Part shown: in pieces, positions 52,731-60,213 of the stretch
Layout: each line of letters opens with the position of its first letter
How positions within the stretch are numbered: position 1 is the stretch's first letter
Assembly (NCBI RefSeq): GCF_031846265.1
Contig: NZ_JAVRIA010000002.1
Coordinates: 62,001 to 126,000 of the forward strand
Direction of reading: 5' to 3'
DNA: 64,000 nucleotides
From: Microcosmobacter mediterraneus
Lineage (GTDB): Bacteria > Bacteroidota > Bacteroidia > Flavobacteriales > Flavobacteriaceae
Program-made: the position numbers and the translations under genes
The notes under the pieces: model-generated
What the model was told of the DNA's origin: nothing
The model's database searches: none
Seen by the model: only the letters and a program-made list of their open reading frames with translations

Positions 52731-54275
52731 TTATTTGATTTTGTTACCATTTTTGTCATAAAAATGATATTCAAGATAAGTGTAAGCATCTCTTGGTAAA
52801 ACTTTTACCCATTTTTTGTGGTCCATAAACCACTTAGTACGTATCGATGGAAATCCTTTTGTTAAAAAGGCTGCTATAAAAGGGTGTGCATTAAGGGTTA
52901 CCTTTTTATAGTCTCTTTTAAAAATTCTTTCGAGGTCTTGGGTAATGGATTGAATAACCTTAATTGGTGCTTCTATCTCACTGCCTGCAACGCCGTTAGG
53001 ATTTTCTTCTTTGGTTTTAATGTTGCGCTCTGGTCTTACACGTTGTCTAGTAATTTGAACGAGTCCAAATTTACTTGGTGGTAAAATCTTGTGCTTTGCT
53101 TTGTCATCTTTCATTTCATCACGAAGATGATTGTACAATGCTTTTCGATTTTCAGCTTTATTCATATCAATAAAATCTACAACGATAATGCCTCCCATAT
53201 CACGTAAACGTAATTGGCGAGCAATCTCAGAGGCAGAAATTAAATTCACTTCTAAAGCTGTATCTTCTTGGTTTTTTTCTTTGTTAGATCTATTACCACT
53301 GTTAACATCTACAACATGGAGAGCTTCGGTATGTTCTATTACCAAATAGGCTCCTTTTGCCATAGATACTGTGCGACCAAATGAGGTTTTAATTTGTCGT
53401 TCTATACCATATTTTTCAAAAACAGGAACACCGTTTTTGTAATATTTAACTATAGATTCTTTTTTCGGCGCAATTTCATGCACGTAGTCTTTAACTTGTT
53501 CAAACAATGCTTCGTCGTCTACAATAATACTAGAGAAAGAATCGTTAAAAATGTCTCTTAAAATAGAGGACGCTTTGTTCATTTCTCCAAGAACTTTTGT
53601 AGGATGGTGAGCTTTATAAAGTTTTTTACACATTGCGTTCCATCGGTTTAGCAATGTTTGTAAATCTTTATCTAATTCGGCTACTTTTTTTCCATCTGCA
53701 ACTGTTCTAACTATGACACCAAACCCTTTTGGTGTTATACTTTTAACTAACCGTTTTAAACGGTCTTTTTCTTCCTTAGATTCAATTTTTTGTGAAATTG
53801 AAATTCTATCAGAAAATGGAACCAATACTATATATCTACCTGCAATGGACAACTCAGAACTAATGCGAGGTCCTTTTGTAGATATGGGTTCTTTTACGAC
53901 TTGTACTAATAAAGATTGATTTGACTTTAGCACATTAGCTACACTACCATGCTTATCAATATCTTTCTCAAATGGGAAGTTTTTCAGAGAGTAATCTCTG
54001 AGTTTACCTGTGCTTACACGTTTTACGAATTTTAAAAGAGAAGATAATTGTGGTCCTAAATCGTGGTAATGCAAAAATGCATCTTTCTCGTAACCTACAT
54101 TTACAAATGCAGCATTTAGTCCTGGAACAACTTTTCTGATTTTGGCAATAAAAATATCACCTACAGCAAAGTTGTTATCCTCTTCATCTTTATGTAATTC
54201 AATAAGTTTTCCATCTTTTAATAAAGCAAAATCAACAATATCGGAACTTGATCTTATAATCAATTCTTTATCCAT
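52731..54275 (-). CDS. rng: Ribonuclease G/E family protein
   Basis: The 514-residue protein has an N-terminal S1 RNA-binding domain (about residues 38-130, with AAFVNVGYEKDAFLHYHDLGP) and the RNase E/G catalytic region with DVNSGN and the paired Asp motif in GGIIVVDFIDM, which bind magnesium. The zinc-link cysteines of RNase E are not evident, and it has no long C-terminal scaffold, so it is RNase G-like. It cuts single-stranded RNA for rRNA and mRNA processing. It is preceded by the 29-residue gene at 54447 after a 171-bp leader with a hairpin. Confidence 0.92.
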   Translation of the reverse strand: MDKELIIRSSSDIVDFALLKDGKLIELHKDEEDNNFAVGDIFIAKIRKVVPGLNAAFVNVGYEKDAFLHYHDLGPQLSSLLKFVKRVSTGKLRDYSLKNFPFEKDIDKHGSVANVLKSNQSLLVQVVKEPISTKGPRISSELSIAGRYIVLVPFSDRISISQKIESKEEKDRLKRLVKSITPKGFGVIVRTVADGKKVAELDKDLQTLLNRWNAMCKKLYKAHHPTKVLGEMNKASSILRDIFNDSFSSIIVDDEALFEQVKDYVHEIAPKKESIVKYYKNGVPVFEKYGIERQIKTSFGRTVSMAKGAYLVIEHTEALHVVDVNSGNRSNKEKNQEDTALEVNLISASEIARQLRLRDMGGIIVVDFIDMNKAENRKALYNHLRDEMKDDKAKHKILPPSKFGLVQITRQRVRPERNIKTKEENPNGVAGSEIEAPIKVIQSITQDLERIFKRDYKKVTLNAHPFIAAFLTKGFPSIRTKWFMDHKKWVKVLPRDAYTYLEYHFYDKNGNKIK

Positions 54276-54288
54276 AATGTTAATTTAT

Positions 54289-54306
54289 ATCTCGAAAAAT
54301 CGAGAT
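54289..54306. other. Hairpin in the rng leader
   Basis: ATCTCGA/TCGAGAT forms a 7-bp stem with a 4-base loop just upstream of the rng start codon. RNase E-type enzymes are known to control their own mRNA through the leader, so this may be such an element. Confidence 0.4.
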
Positions 54307-54410
54307 GGATTATTATTTTCTTGACACAGGATTTTAAAAATCCAGCAAACCTTTAGTAGTTTAAGGTAACTCTATTACTAAAGATTCTATATCAAAGAAC
54401 GTTGTTTTAA

Positions 54411-54448
54411 AAATTGAAAAAGTAGTTAATTAACTACTTTTTCAATTT
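54411..54448. terminator. 38-bp perfect palindrome at the end of the small basic gene
   Basis: The 19-bp arms 54411-54429 and 54430-54448 are exact reverse complements with no loop base. The palindrome overlaps the stop codon of the 54447 gene, so translation and transcription end are closely linked. Confidence 0.8.
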
Positions 54449-54536
54449 ACTTTTTTTTGTGACGATTAGCTCGTCTTCTTTTTTTACGCTTGTGCGTAGC
54501 TACCTTGTGTCTTTTTCTTTTTTTACCACTTGGCAT
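54447..54536 (-). CDS. Very basic 29-residue protein, AURKAIP1/COX24-like
   Basis: The frame from the ATG at 54536 encodes MPSGKKRKRHKVATHKRKKR and nine more mostly basic residues. This Lys/Arg-only type of sequence matches the AURKAIP1/COX24-domain small proteins found throughout Bacteroidota, which belong with ribosome-associated proteins. It lies 31 bp after the HU gene on the same strand and ends in a 38-bp palindrome. Very short genes like this are easily missed, but the composition and position support it. Confidence 0.85.
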   Translation of the reverse strand: MPSGKKRKRHKVATHKRKKRRRANRHKKK

Positions 54537-54567
54537 AAGTTATACTTTAATTAAATTAATACTTTTT

Positions 54568-54858
54568 TTAGTTTACTTCAACGTTAGTTTTAACGCCTTC
54601 TACGAATACTTTAGCTGGCTTAAACGCTGGTATATTGTGTGCAGGAATTTTAATCGTTACATTTTTAGAAATGTTTCTACCTGTTTTCTCTGCTCTTGTT
54701 TTAATTATGAAACTTCCAAAACCTCTTAAGTAAACATTATCTCCACTTGTTAGAGATGTCTTTACTTCTTCCATGAATGTTTCTACAGTAGCTTGTACAT
54801 CTCCTTTCTCCATACCAAGTTTATCCGAAATCTTAGCTACTAAATCTGCTTTTGTCAT
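54568..54858 (-). CDS. hup: HU-family DNA-binding protein
   Basis: The 96-residue protein has the HU/IHF fold. The region VYLRGFGSFIIKTRAEKTGRN contains the signature around GFGSF, and the beta-arm carries RNISKNVTIKIPAHNIPAFKP. It bends DNA and compacts the nucleoid. It is the first gene of a leftward unit with the 29-residue basic gene. Confidence 0.95.
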   Translation of the reverse strand: MTKADLVAKISDKLGMEKGDVQATVETFMEEVKTSLTSGDNVYLRGFGSFIIKTRAEKTGRNISKNVTIKIPAHNIPAFKPAKVFVEGVKTNVEVN

Positions 54859-54897
54859 TGTTATTCTTTTTAGGGTTACTATTAATTATAAGGGATG

Positions 54898-54905
54898 CAA
54901 ATATA
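54898..54905 (-). promoter_or_regulatory. -7 box of the HU promoter
   Basis: On the minus strand TATATTTG matches TAnnTTTG, and a TTG lies 21 nt upstream, matching the full Bacteroidota promoter pattern. Confidence 0.7.
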
Positions 54906-54963
54906 GGTAATTTAATTTCAAACTTTCAAGCGTAATTCATTAAAATTTAACGCTATAAAGATT

Positions 54964-54971
54964 TATTTTTG
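54964..54971 (+). promoter_or_regulatory. -7 box of the mutY promoter
   Basis: TATTTTTG lies 19 bp before the mutY start codon and fits TAnnTTTG. Confidence 0.6.
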
Positions 54972-54990
54972 CAAGACTTAAAATATTCGA

Positions 54991-56031
54991 ATGGATTTTA
55001 ATAAAATTTTAATACGCTGGTTTTCAGATAACAAAAGGGATTTACCTTGGAGAAGAACAAAAAACCCGTATTTTGTGTGGCTATCAGAAATTATACTTCA
55101 GCAGACACAAGTTAAACAAGGTTTAACATATTATGAAGCTTTTGTAAATCAATTTCCTAGTGTTTTTGATCTTGCAAATGCTACCGAAAATGACGTTTTA
55201 AAATTATGGCAAGGCCTAGGCTATTATTCTAGAGCCAGGAACCTACATGCTTCTGCAAAACATATTGCATTTAATCTTAATGGTGCTTTTCCTAAAAACT
55301 ATAATGGACTTTTAGAGTTAAAAGGTGTTGGTGATTATACGGCTAGTGCTATTGCTTCTATATGCTATAATGAACCTAAAGCTGTAGTTGATGGTAATGT
55401 TTACAGAGTACTCTCTAGATATTTTGGTGTTGAAACTCCTATAAACTCTACAAAAGGGATTAAAGAATTTAAAGATTTAGCCACTACCTTAATTGATCAT
55501 AATCAGCCTGGTGATTATAACCAAGCTGTTATGGAGTTTGGCGCTATACAATGCAAGCCTAAAAATCCTAACTGTATTAAATGTCCTTTAAATACAAGCT
55601 GCAAAGCTCTTAAAGATAATATAATACCAAACTTACCTGTAAAACTTAAAACAACTAAAGTAAAGACTAAGTTTTTTAACTACCTAGTTATTAAAACTAA
55701 TACTCAATACACTATCCTTGAAAAACGAACTAAAAAAGGAATCTGGCAAAATTTATATCAATTTCCTTTAATTGAAAGTGAACAAAATATAGAAGAATTG
55801 TTTATAAGAGAGCATAACACATTAAAAAATATTGTTGGTAAAGAAAATTTCGACATTACTAAATACAATGAAAAGCCATACATACACAAACTTTCTCACC
55901 AGCATTTACATACAACGTTTTGGATTATTGAATCCAATATCAACTACAGGGACTCTATACACATAAAAAATATTCGTAAATACCCTACTCCAATATTAAT
56001 TGCAAATTTTATTGAAGAGTTCTTTGACTAA
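54991..56031 (+). CDS. mutY: A/G-specific adenine glycosylase
   Basis: The 346-residue protein has the catalytic Glu33 in SEIILQQTQ, a helix-hairpin-helix (LKGVGDYTASA) with Asp134 in VVDGNVYR, and the iron-sulphur motif C-x6-C-x2-C-x5-C in CKPKNPNCIKCPLNTSC. A C-terminal NUDIX-like domain recognises 8-oxoguanine. It removes adenine paired with 8-oxoG. It is followed by ssb and gldE-gldD, as in other gliding Flavobacteriia. Confidence 0.96.
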   Translation: MDFNKILIRWFSDNKRDLPWRRTKNPYFVWLSEIILQQTQVKQGLTYYEAFVNQFPSVFDLANATENDVLKLWQGLGYYSRARNLHASAKHIAFNLNGAFPKNYNGLLELKGVGDYTASAIASICYNEPKAVVDGNVYRVLSRYFGVETPINSTKGIKEFKDLATTLIDHNQPGDYNQAVMEFGAIQCKPKNPNCIKCPLNTSCKALKDNIIPNLPVKLKTTKVKTKFFNYLVIKTNTQYTILEKRTKKGIWQNLYQFPLIESEQNIEELFIREHNTLKNIVGKENFDITKYNEKPYIHKLSHQHLHTTFWIIESNINYRDSIHIKNIRKYPTPILIANFIEEFFD

Positions 56032-56091
56032 TCAAAGGTTTAATAAACTCGTAATTTTTTATTAATTTTAATACAATCAATACAAAAGGTA

Positions 56092-56099
56092 TATTTTTG
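56092..56099 (+). promoter_or_regulatory. -7 box of the ssb promoter
   Basis: TATTTTTG lies 20 bp before the ssb start codon and fits TAnnTTTG. Confidence 0.6.
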
Positions 56100-56119
56100 T
56101 AGCTTAAACTAATTTAAAC

Positions 56120-56560
56120 ATGTCTGGAACTCTAAATAAAGTAATGCTCATTGGGCATTTAGGTGATGAAGTAAAAATGCATTATTTTGAAGGTGGTGGC
56201 TGTATTGGTCGCTTTCCTTTAGCTACAAACGAAACATACACCAACAAAACAACAAACGAGCGTATTACAAATACAGAGTGGCATAATGTTGTAGTACGAA
56301 ATAAGGCTGCGGAGATTTGTGAAAAATATCTAACCAAAGGTGATAAAGTTTACATTGAAGGCAGAATTAAAACCAGAAAATGGCAAGATGATAAAGGACA
56401 AGATCGATACTCTACAGAAATTCAATGCTCAGAGTTTACATTTTTAACAACTAAAGCAGAAGGCTCTGCTCCTGCCAATACAAGTCAACCAAACGTTGCT
56501 CAACAACAGAATGCTGTTAACGAACCTGTTGCAGAAGAACCAGATGATCTTCCGTTTTAA
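56120..56560 (+). CDS. ssb: Single-stranded DNA-binding protein
   Basis: The 146-residue protein has an OB-fold (NKVMLIGHLGDEVKMHYF, TEWHNVVVRNKAAEICEKYL), a Gln/Asn/Ala-rich linker and the acidic tail PVAEEPDDLPF that docks repair proteins. The length is normal. It lies between mutY and gldE. Confidence 0.95.
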   Translation: MSGTLNKVMLIGHLGDEVKMHYFEGGGCIGRFPLATNETYTNKTTNERITNTEWHNVVVRNKAAEICEKYLTKGDKVYIEGRIKTRKWQDDKGQDRYSTEIQCSEFTFLTTKAEGSAPANTSQPNVAQQQNAVNEPVAEEPDDLPF

Positions 56561-56585
56561 TATTGTGTAATTAATCTCTAAGGCT

Positions 56586-57914
56586 TTGGATCCTGAACCC
56601 AGTTTTATAATTACTCTTATCTACTCAAATACCTCTCTAATTTTAGGTATTGTTGCCATAATTATACTCCTATTTTGTTCAGCTTTAATCTCTGGTGCAG
56701 AAGTAGCTTTATTCTCTTTATCGCAATCTGATATTGACTCAGGGTTTGAAGATAACTTAAAAACGAAAACAACTATTAGCAATCTATTAGAGCGTCCTAA
56801 AAAGTTATTAGCTACTATTTTAGTCACCAATAACTTTATCAATATTGCTATAGTAATACTTTTTGCCTCTATTAGTGACGACCTTTTTGAGAACCTAAAT
56901 TATAGTATAAACCTGTTTTTTTTCAATATCTCATTAGTGTTTTTTATTAAAGTTGTTCTGGCAACATTCTTAATTCTACTTTTTGGTGAAATTATTCCAA
57001 AAATTTATGCTAGTAGAAATAAGATTTCTTTCTCCTCTTTTATGTCTAAGCCGCTCAATATATTAGACACTGTTTTTTCGCCTGTAAGTTTACCTATGCG
57101 TTATATCACAGTAGCAATAGAAAACAGATTAGGAAAGCAAAAATCTAACATTAGCGTTGACAAATTATCACAAGCATTAGAACTAACAAGTAGTGATGAA
57201 ACCACTGACGAAGAACAAAAAATACTCGAAGGGATTGTGTCCTTTGGTAATACAGATACTAAGCAAGTAATGCGTCCGAGGTTAGATATTTTTGCACTAA
57301 ACACCTATCAGGAATTTTCAGAAATTATTCCAGAGATTATTAAAAATGGATATTCTAGAATTCCTGTTTATAAAGACAATATGGATACCATTATTGGAAT
57401 TTTATATTCCAAAGATTTACTACCTCATATCAACAAAACCTCATTAGATTGGACATCCTTAGTTAGAACACCTTTTTTTGTTCCTGAGAATAAAAAATTA
57501 GATGATTTAATGGTTGAATTCCAAGCTAAAAAAGTTCACTTAGCAGTCGTTGTAGATGAGTATGGAGGAACTTCCGGAATCATTTCTTTAGAAGATATTA
57601 TTGAAGAAATTGTAGGTGATATAAGTGATGAGTTTGATGACGACGACGTCATTTACACTAAACTAGACGACAAAAACTATAGCTTTGAAGGCAAAACCAC
57701 ACTAAAAGACTTATATAAAATTATACCTATTGAAGACAATACAATTTTTGAAGAAAGAAAAGGTGAAGCCGAGACCATTGCTGGTTTTGTATTAGAAATC
57801 TCAGGGAGTTTCCCTAGAGTTGGAAGTAAAATAAATTTTAAAAATTACGTTTTCACTATTGAAGGATTAGAAAAAAAACGAATTAAACAGATAAAGTTAA
57901 CGATCTTAGACTAA
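56586..57914 (+). CDS. gldE: Gliding motility protein GldE (CorC/HlyC type)
   Basis: The 442-residue protein starts with TTG at 56586 (MDPEPS). It has an N-terminal CNNM membrane domain of about four helices (residues 15-190), two CBS domains (VDEYGGTSGIISLEDIIEEIVGD in the second) and a C-terminal CorC_HlyC domain. The order mutY-ssb-gldE-gldD is conserved in gliding Flavobacteriia, which supports the name. GldE assists gliding and type IX secretion, though its exact act is not known. Its stop overlaps the gldD start by one base. Confidence 0.92.
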   Translation: MDPEPSFIITLIYSNTSLILGIVAIIILLFCSALISGAEVALFSLSQSDIDSGFEDNLKTKTTISNLLERPKKLLATILVTNNFINIAIVILFASISDDLFENLNYSINLFFFNISLVFFIKVVLATFLILLFGEIIPKIYASRNKISFSSFMSKPLNILDTVFSPVSLPMRYITVAIENRLGKQKSNISVDKLSQALELTSSDETTDEEQKILEGIVSFGNTDTKQVMRPRLDIFALNTYQEFSEIIPEIIKNGYSRIPVYKDNMDTIIGILYSKDLLPHINKTSLDWTSLVRTPFFVPENKKLDDLMVEFQAKKVHLAVVVDEYGGTSGIISLEDIIEEIVGDISDEFDDDDVIYTKLDDKNYSFEGKTTLKDLYKIIPIEDNTIFEERKGEAETIAGFVLEISGSFPRVGSKINFKNYVFTIEGLEKKRIKQIKLTILD

Positions 57915-58492
57915 TGAAAAAACCTTTAATAGGATTATTGAGTATATTGATATTGTCTTCTTGTAATGATGAATACAAACCTAAACCTAATGGTCAGCTT
58001 AGATTAGATTATCCTGAAGCTTCTTACAAAAGAATATCTCCTAATGTTCCGTTTTCTTTTGAGAGAAATACCTTTTCTAAGGAAATAACATCTATTAAAA
58101 TAGATTCTAAAACAAAAACTATAGGATTAGATTTAGAATATCCTCAATTAAAAGGAACCATTTATTTAACTTATAAAGAAGTTACTGATGATAATCTTAT
58201 AACCTTAATTAAAGATGCTCAAAATTTAACTCAAAAACATACTATGAAAGCTGATGAAATAGTAGAGCAGCCCTTTATTAATGAAAGCAAACGTGTTTTT
58301 GGTATGTTCTATGAAGTTGGTGGAAATGCTGCGTCTCAATCTCAATTTTATGCTACAGATAGCACTAATCATTTTCTAAATGGATCACTTTATTTCTATG
58401 CAAAACCAAATTATGATTCTATATATCCAGCTGCAGTATATCTTAAAAATGATATAAAACAAATTATGGAATCCTTGGAATGGAAACAATAA
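57914..58492 (+). CDS. gldD: Gliding motility lipoprotein GldD
   Basis: The 192-residue lipoprotein has cysteine at residue 17 (ILSSC), then PKPNGQLRLDYPEASY and a domain with FGMFYEVGGNAASQSQFYATDS, typical of GldD. It belongs to the gliding and type IX secretion machinery. It is coupled to gldE and ends at a strong terminator. Confidence 0.95.
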   Translation: MKKPLIGLLSILILSSCNDEYKPKPNGQLRLDYPEASYKRISPNVPFSFERNTFSKEITSIKIDSKTKTIGLDLEYPQLKGTIYLTYKEVTDDNLITLIKDAQNLTQKHTMKADEIVEQPFINESKRVFGMFYEVGGNAASQSQFYATDSTNHFLNGSLYFYAKPNYDSIYPAAVYLKNDIKQIMESLEWKQ

Positions 58493-58522
58493 AAAAGCCT
58501 CTAAGAATTTAGAGGCTTTTTT
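58491..58522. terminator. Bidirectional terminator after gldD
   Basis: AAAAAAGCCTCTA (58491-58503) pairs with 58510-58522, with a 6-nt loop and T-run, serving gldD and the convergent 58541 gene. Confidence 0.88.
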
Positions 58523-58540
58523 ATTCTTAATAAGTCTATA

Positions 58541-60202
58541 CTATTGATAAACCCAAACACCATCTGCTTTTATTAAAGCAAAATCTTCTGTTGAGTTTCC
58601 TGGAGCCCAAGTAGCAATAGTTACAAAATATTTTTGCCCTTCTTCTGCTGATGGATTAATATTATCCAATACTAAATTAAAAGCTGCTAATAACATGTCA
58701 TCACTCCAATTAGTACTTCCACCTGTTCTGTTAAAATTACCGAACGTATCTAAATTGCCCACAGCGGCTTCAAACCCTTCTACACCAGTTAATCCATTAA
58801 CAACAACCGAATAATCTGTTCCAACTAAGGTGTACCTAATTGTATTATCTGGTACCCAAACGCCATTCTCATTTCCAAATTGCAACGAAGATATAGCTGG
58901 TGTCCATGCGCCATTTGTGAATGTGTATAAATTACCTCTTGTTACTGTAGAACCAGCAAAGAATCTGTAAATCATATATAATTCATCTTCTTCTTGAGCA
59001 AACGGAAACTGCATTCCTAAAAACTGAGGAATGTAATTTTCTGGCCTAACAGAATTACTAAAATTATTAAACTGTCCTGGTGCTCCCATTAAATCATAAT
59101 CGGCATCTGCCAAATAATAAGCATTGTCATTTGAGCTCCATGAACCATCAAAATATGTGTAGTAAGCAGAATTTGATTCTGTTGGTCCTTCAAAACCAAT
59201 AGTTCTTACAGCAAAAGATTCTACTCTCCATCTAGGTGAGTCTGAATCTGTAGAGCTATACTTTAAAGCAATATGAACCGTTTCTCCATCATAGTCTTCA
59301 AAATCTAAATCTTCTGATGTGGTCATACTACCAAAGATAGTTTTATCAAAATCTACAGCTTCCCAAGTAGCAGCCATTGGGTCTCCTCCAGTTGTGTAAT
59401 CCGTTGAAACTAAAACATCAAACAAATCCTCATCTCCTAAAAAGTCGATTTCTTGAGTGATTTGGAAGGATAAACCTGTGCTACCTGTTAAATCAACCTC
59501 TGGAGAAATAAGCCATTCTTCTGTTTGGTTAGCTCCTCCTGCAAATCCTGATCCTTCGGCATAAGCTGATTGATTTCTCCAACCTAAATTATCTGCATCA
59601 CCTTCTAAACCATCATCGAATACTTCAATAAATTCGAAGTCTCCAAAATTTGCAGGAAATGCTGCTTCGTAAACACTAGCTAAACCAACGGTTGGTGCTT
59701 CTGTAAAACTATTATAACCTAACCTTACAACTTGGCCATCTGAAGGCATAGGAAACTGATCAGCAATAACATCTTCTAAAGTTGATTCCACATCTTCGCC
59801 TTCTAAAAAGGCATTACTATTACTAGATGGATAATCATTAGAGCCTAGCAGATAAACATCTGCGTTAGTAAAAGGACTTAATAAATCTCCTGGATTTCCG
59901 TCATAAACATCAAAACTAACAGTAACAGCAGAACCATTTCCCCAGAAAGGATATCTGTCTGCTATAAATGAAGGCAATGCGTTTTTAGCATCATCTAAGT
60001 CAGCAAATGCCTCAAAAGTTTCATAATAGTCGTCATCTGTTGAGCTATCAATTTCTGCATAATCATCTGCAGTCATTGTAAATTCATCGGTTCCAATAAC
60101 AGGATTTTCTATTTCGGAAATCTCGTTATAAATATCTTCCATAGGATTACATGCCGTAATTACTATGGCTACAATTGTTAATAAATAAACTATTTTTTTC
60201 AT
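58541..60202 (-). CDS. Lipoprotein with choice-of-anchor J-like domain, TonB-receptor partner
   Basis: The 553-residue lipoprotein has its cysteine at residue 18 (VITAC) and a very acidic N-terminal region. A middle domain with EEWLISPEVDLTGSTGLSFQI and WRVESFAVRT resembles a choice-of-anchor J / cleaved-adhesin lectin-like fold, and a later repeat has WVPDNTIRYTLVG. It lies 11 bp after the TonB-dependent receptor gene. It occupies the SusD position but is not SusD-like in sequence. It may capture the receptor's ligand at the cell surface. Confidence 0.75.
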   Translation of the reverse strand: MKKIVYLLTIVAIVITACNPMEDIYNEISEIENPVIGTDEFTMTADDYAEIDSSTDDDYYETFEAFADLDDAKNALPSFIADRYPFWGNGSAVTVSFDVYDGNPGDLLSPFTNADVYLLGSNDYPSSNSNAFLEGEDVESTLEDVIADQFPMPSDGQVVRLGYNSFTEAPTVGLASVYEAAFPANFGDFEFIEVFDDGLEGDADNLGWRNQSAYAEGSGFAGGANQTEEWLISPEVDLTGSTGLSFQITQEIDFLGDEDLFDVLVSTDYTTGGDPMAATWEAVDFDKTIFGSMTTSEDLDFEDYDGETVHIALKYSSTDSDSPRWRVESFAVRTIGFEGPTESNSAYYTYFDGSWSSNDNAYYLADADYDLMGAPGQFNNFSNSVRPENYIPQFLGMQFPFAQEEDELYMIYRFFAGSTVTRGNLYTFTNGAWTPAISSLQFGNENGVWVPDNTIRYTLVGTDYSVVVNGLTGVEGFEAAVGNLDTFGNFNRTGGSTNWSDDMLLAAFNLVLDNINPSAEEGQKYFVTIATWAPGNSTEDFALIKADGVWVYQ

Positions 60203-60213
60203 TTCTCTTTTTT

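Noticed and set aside
58541..60202. SusD annotation of the receptor-linked lipoprotein
   Set aside because: No SusD helical repeats are visible; the sequence is beta-rich and lectin-like.
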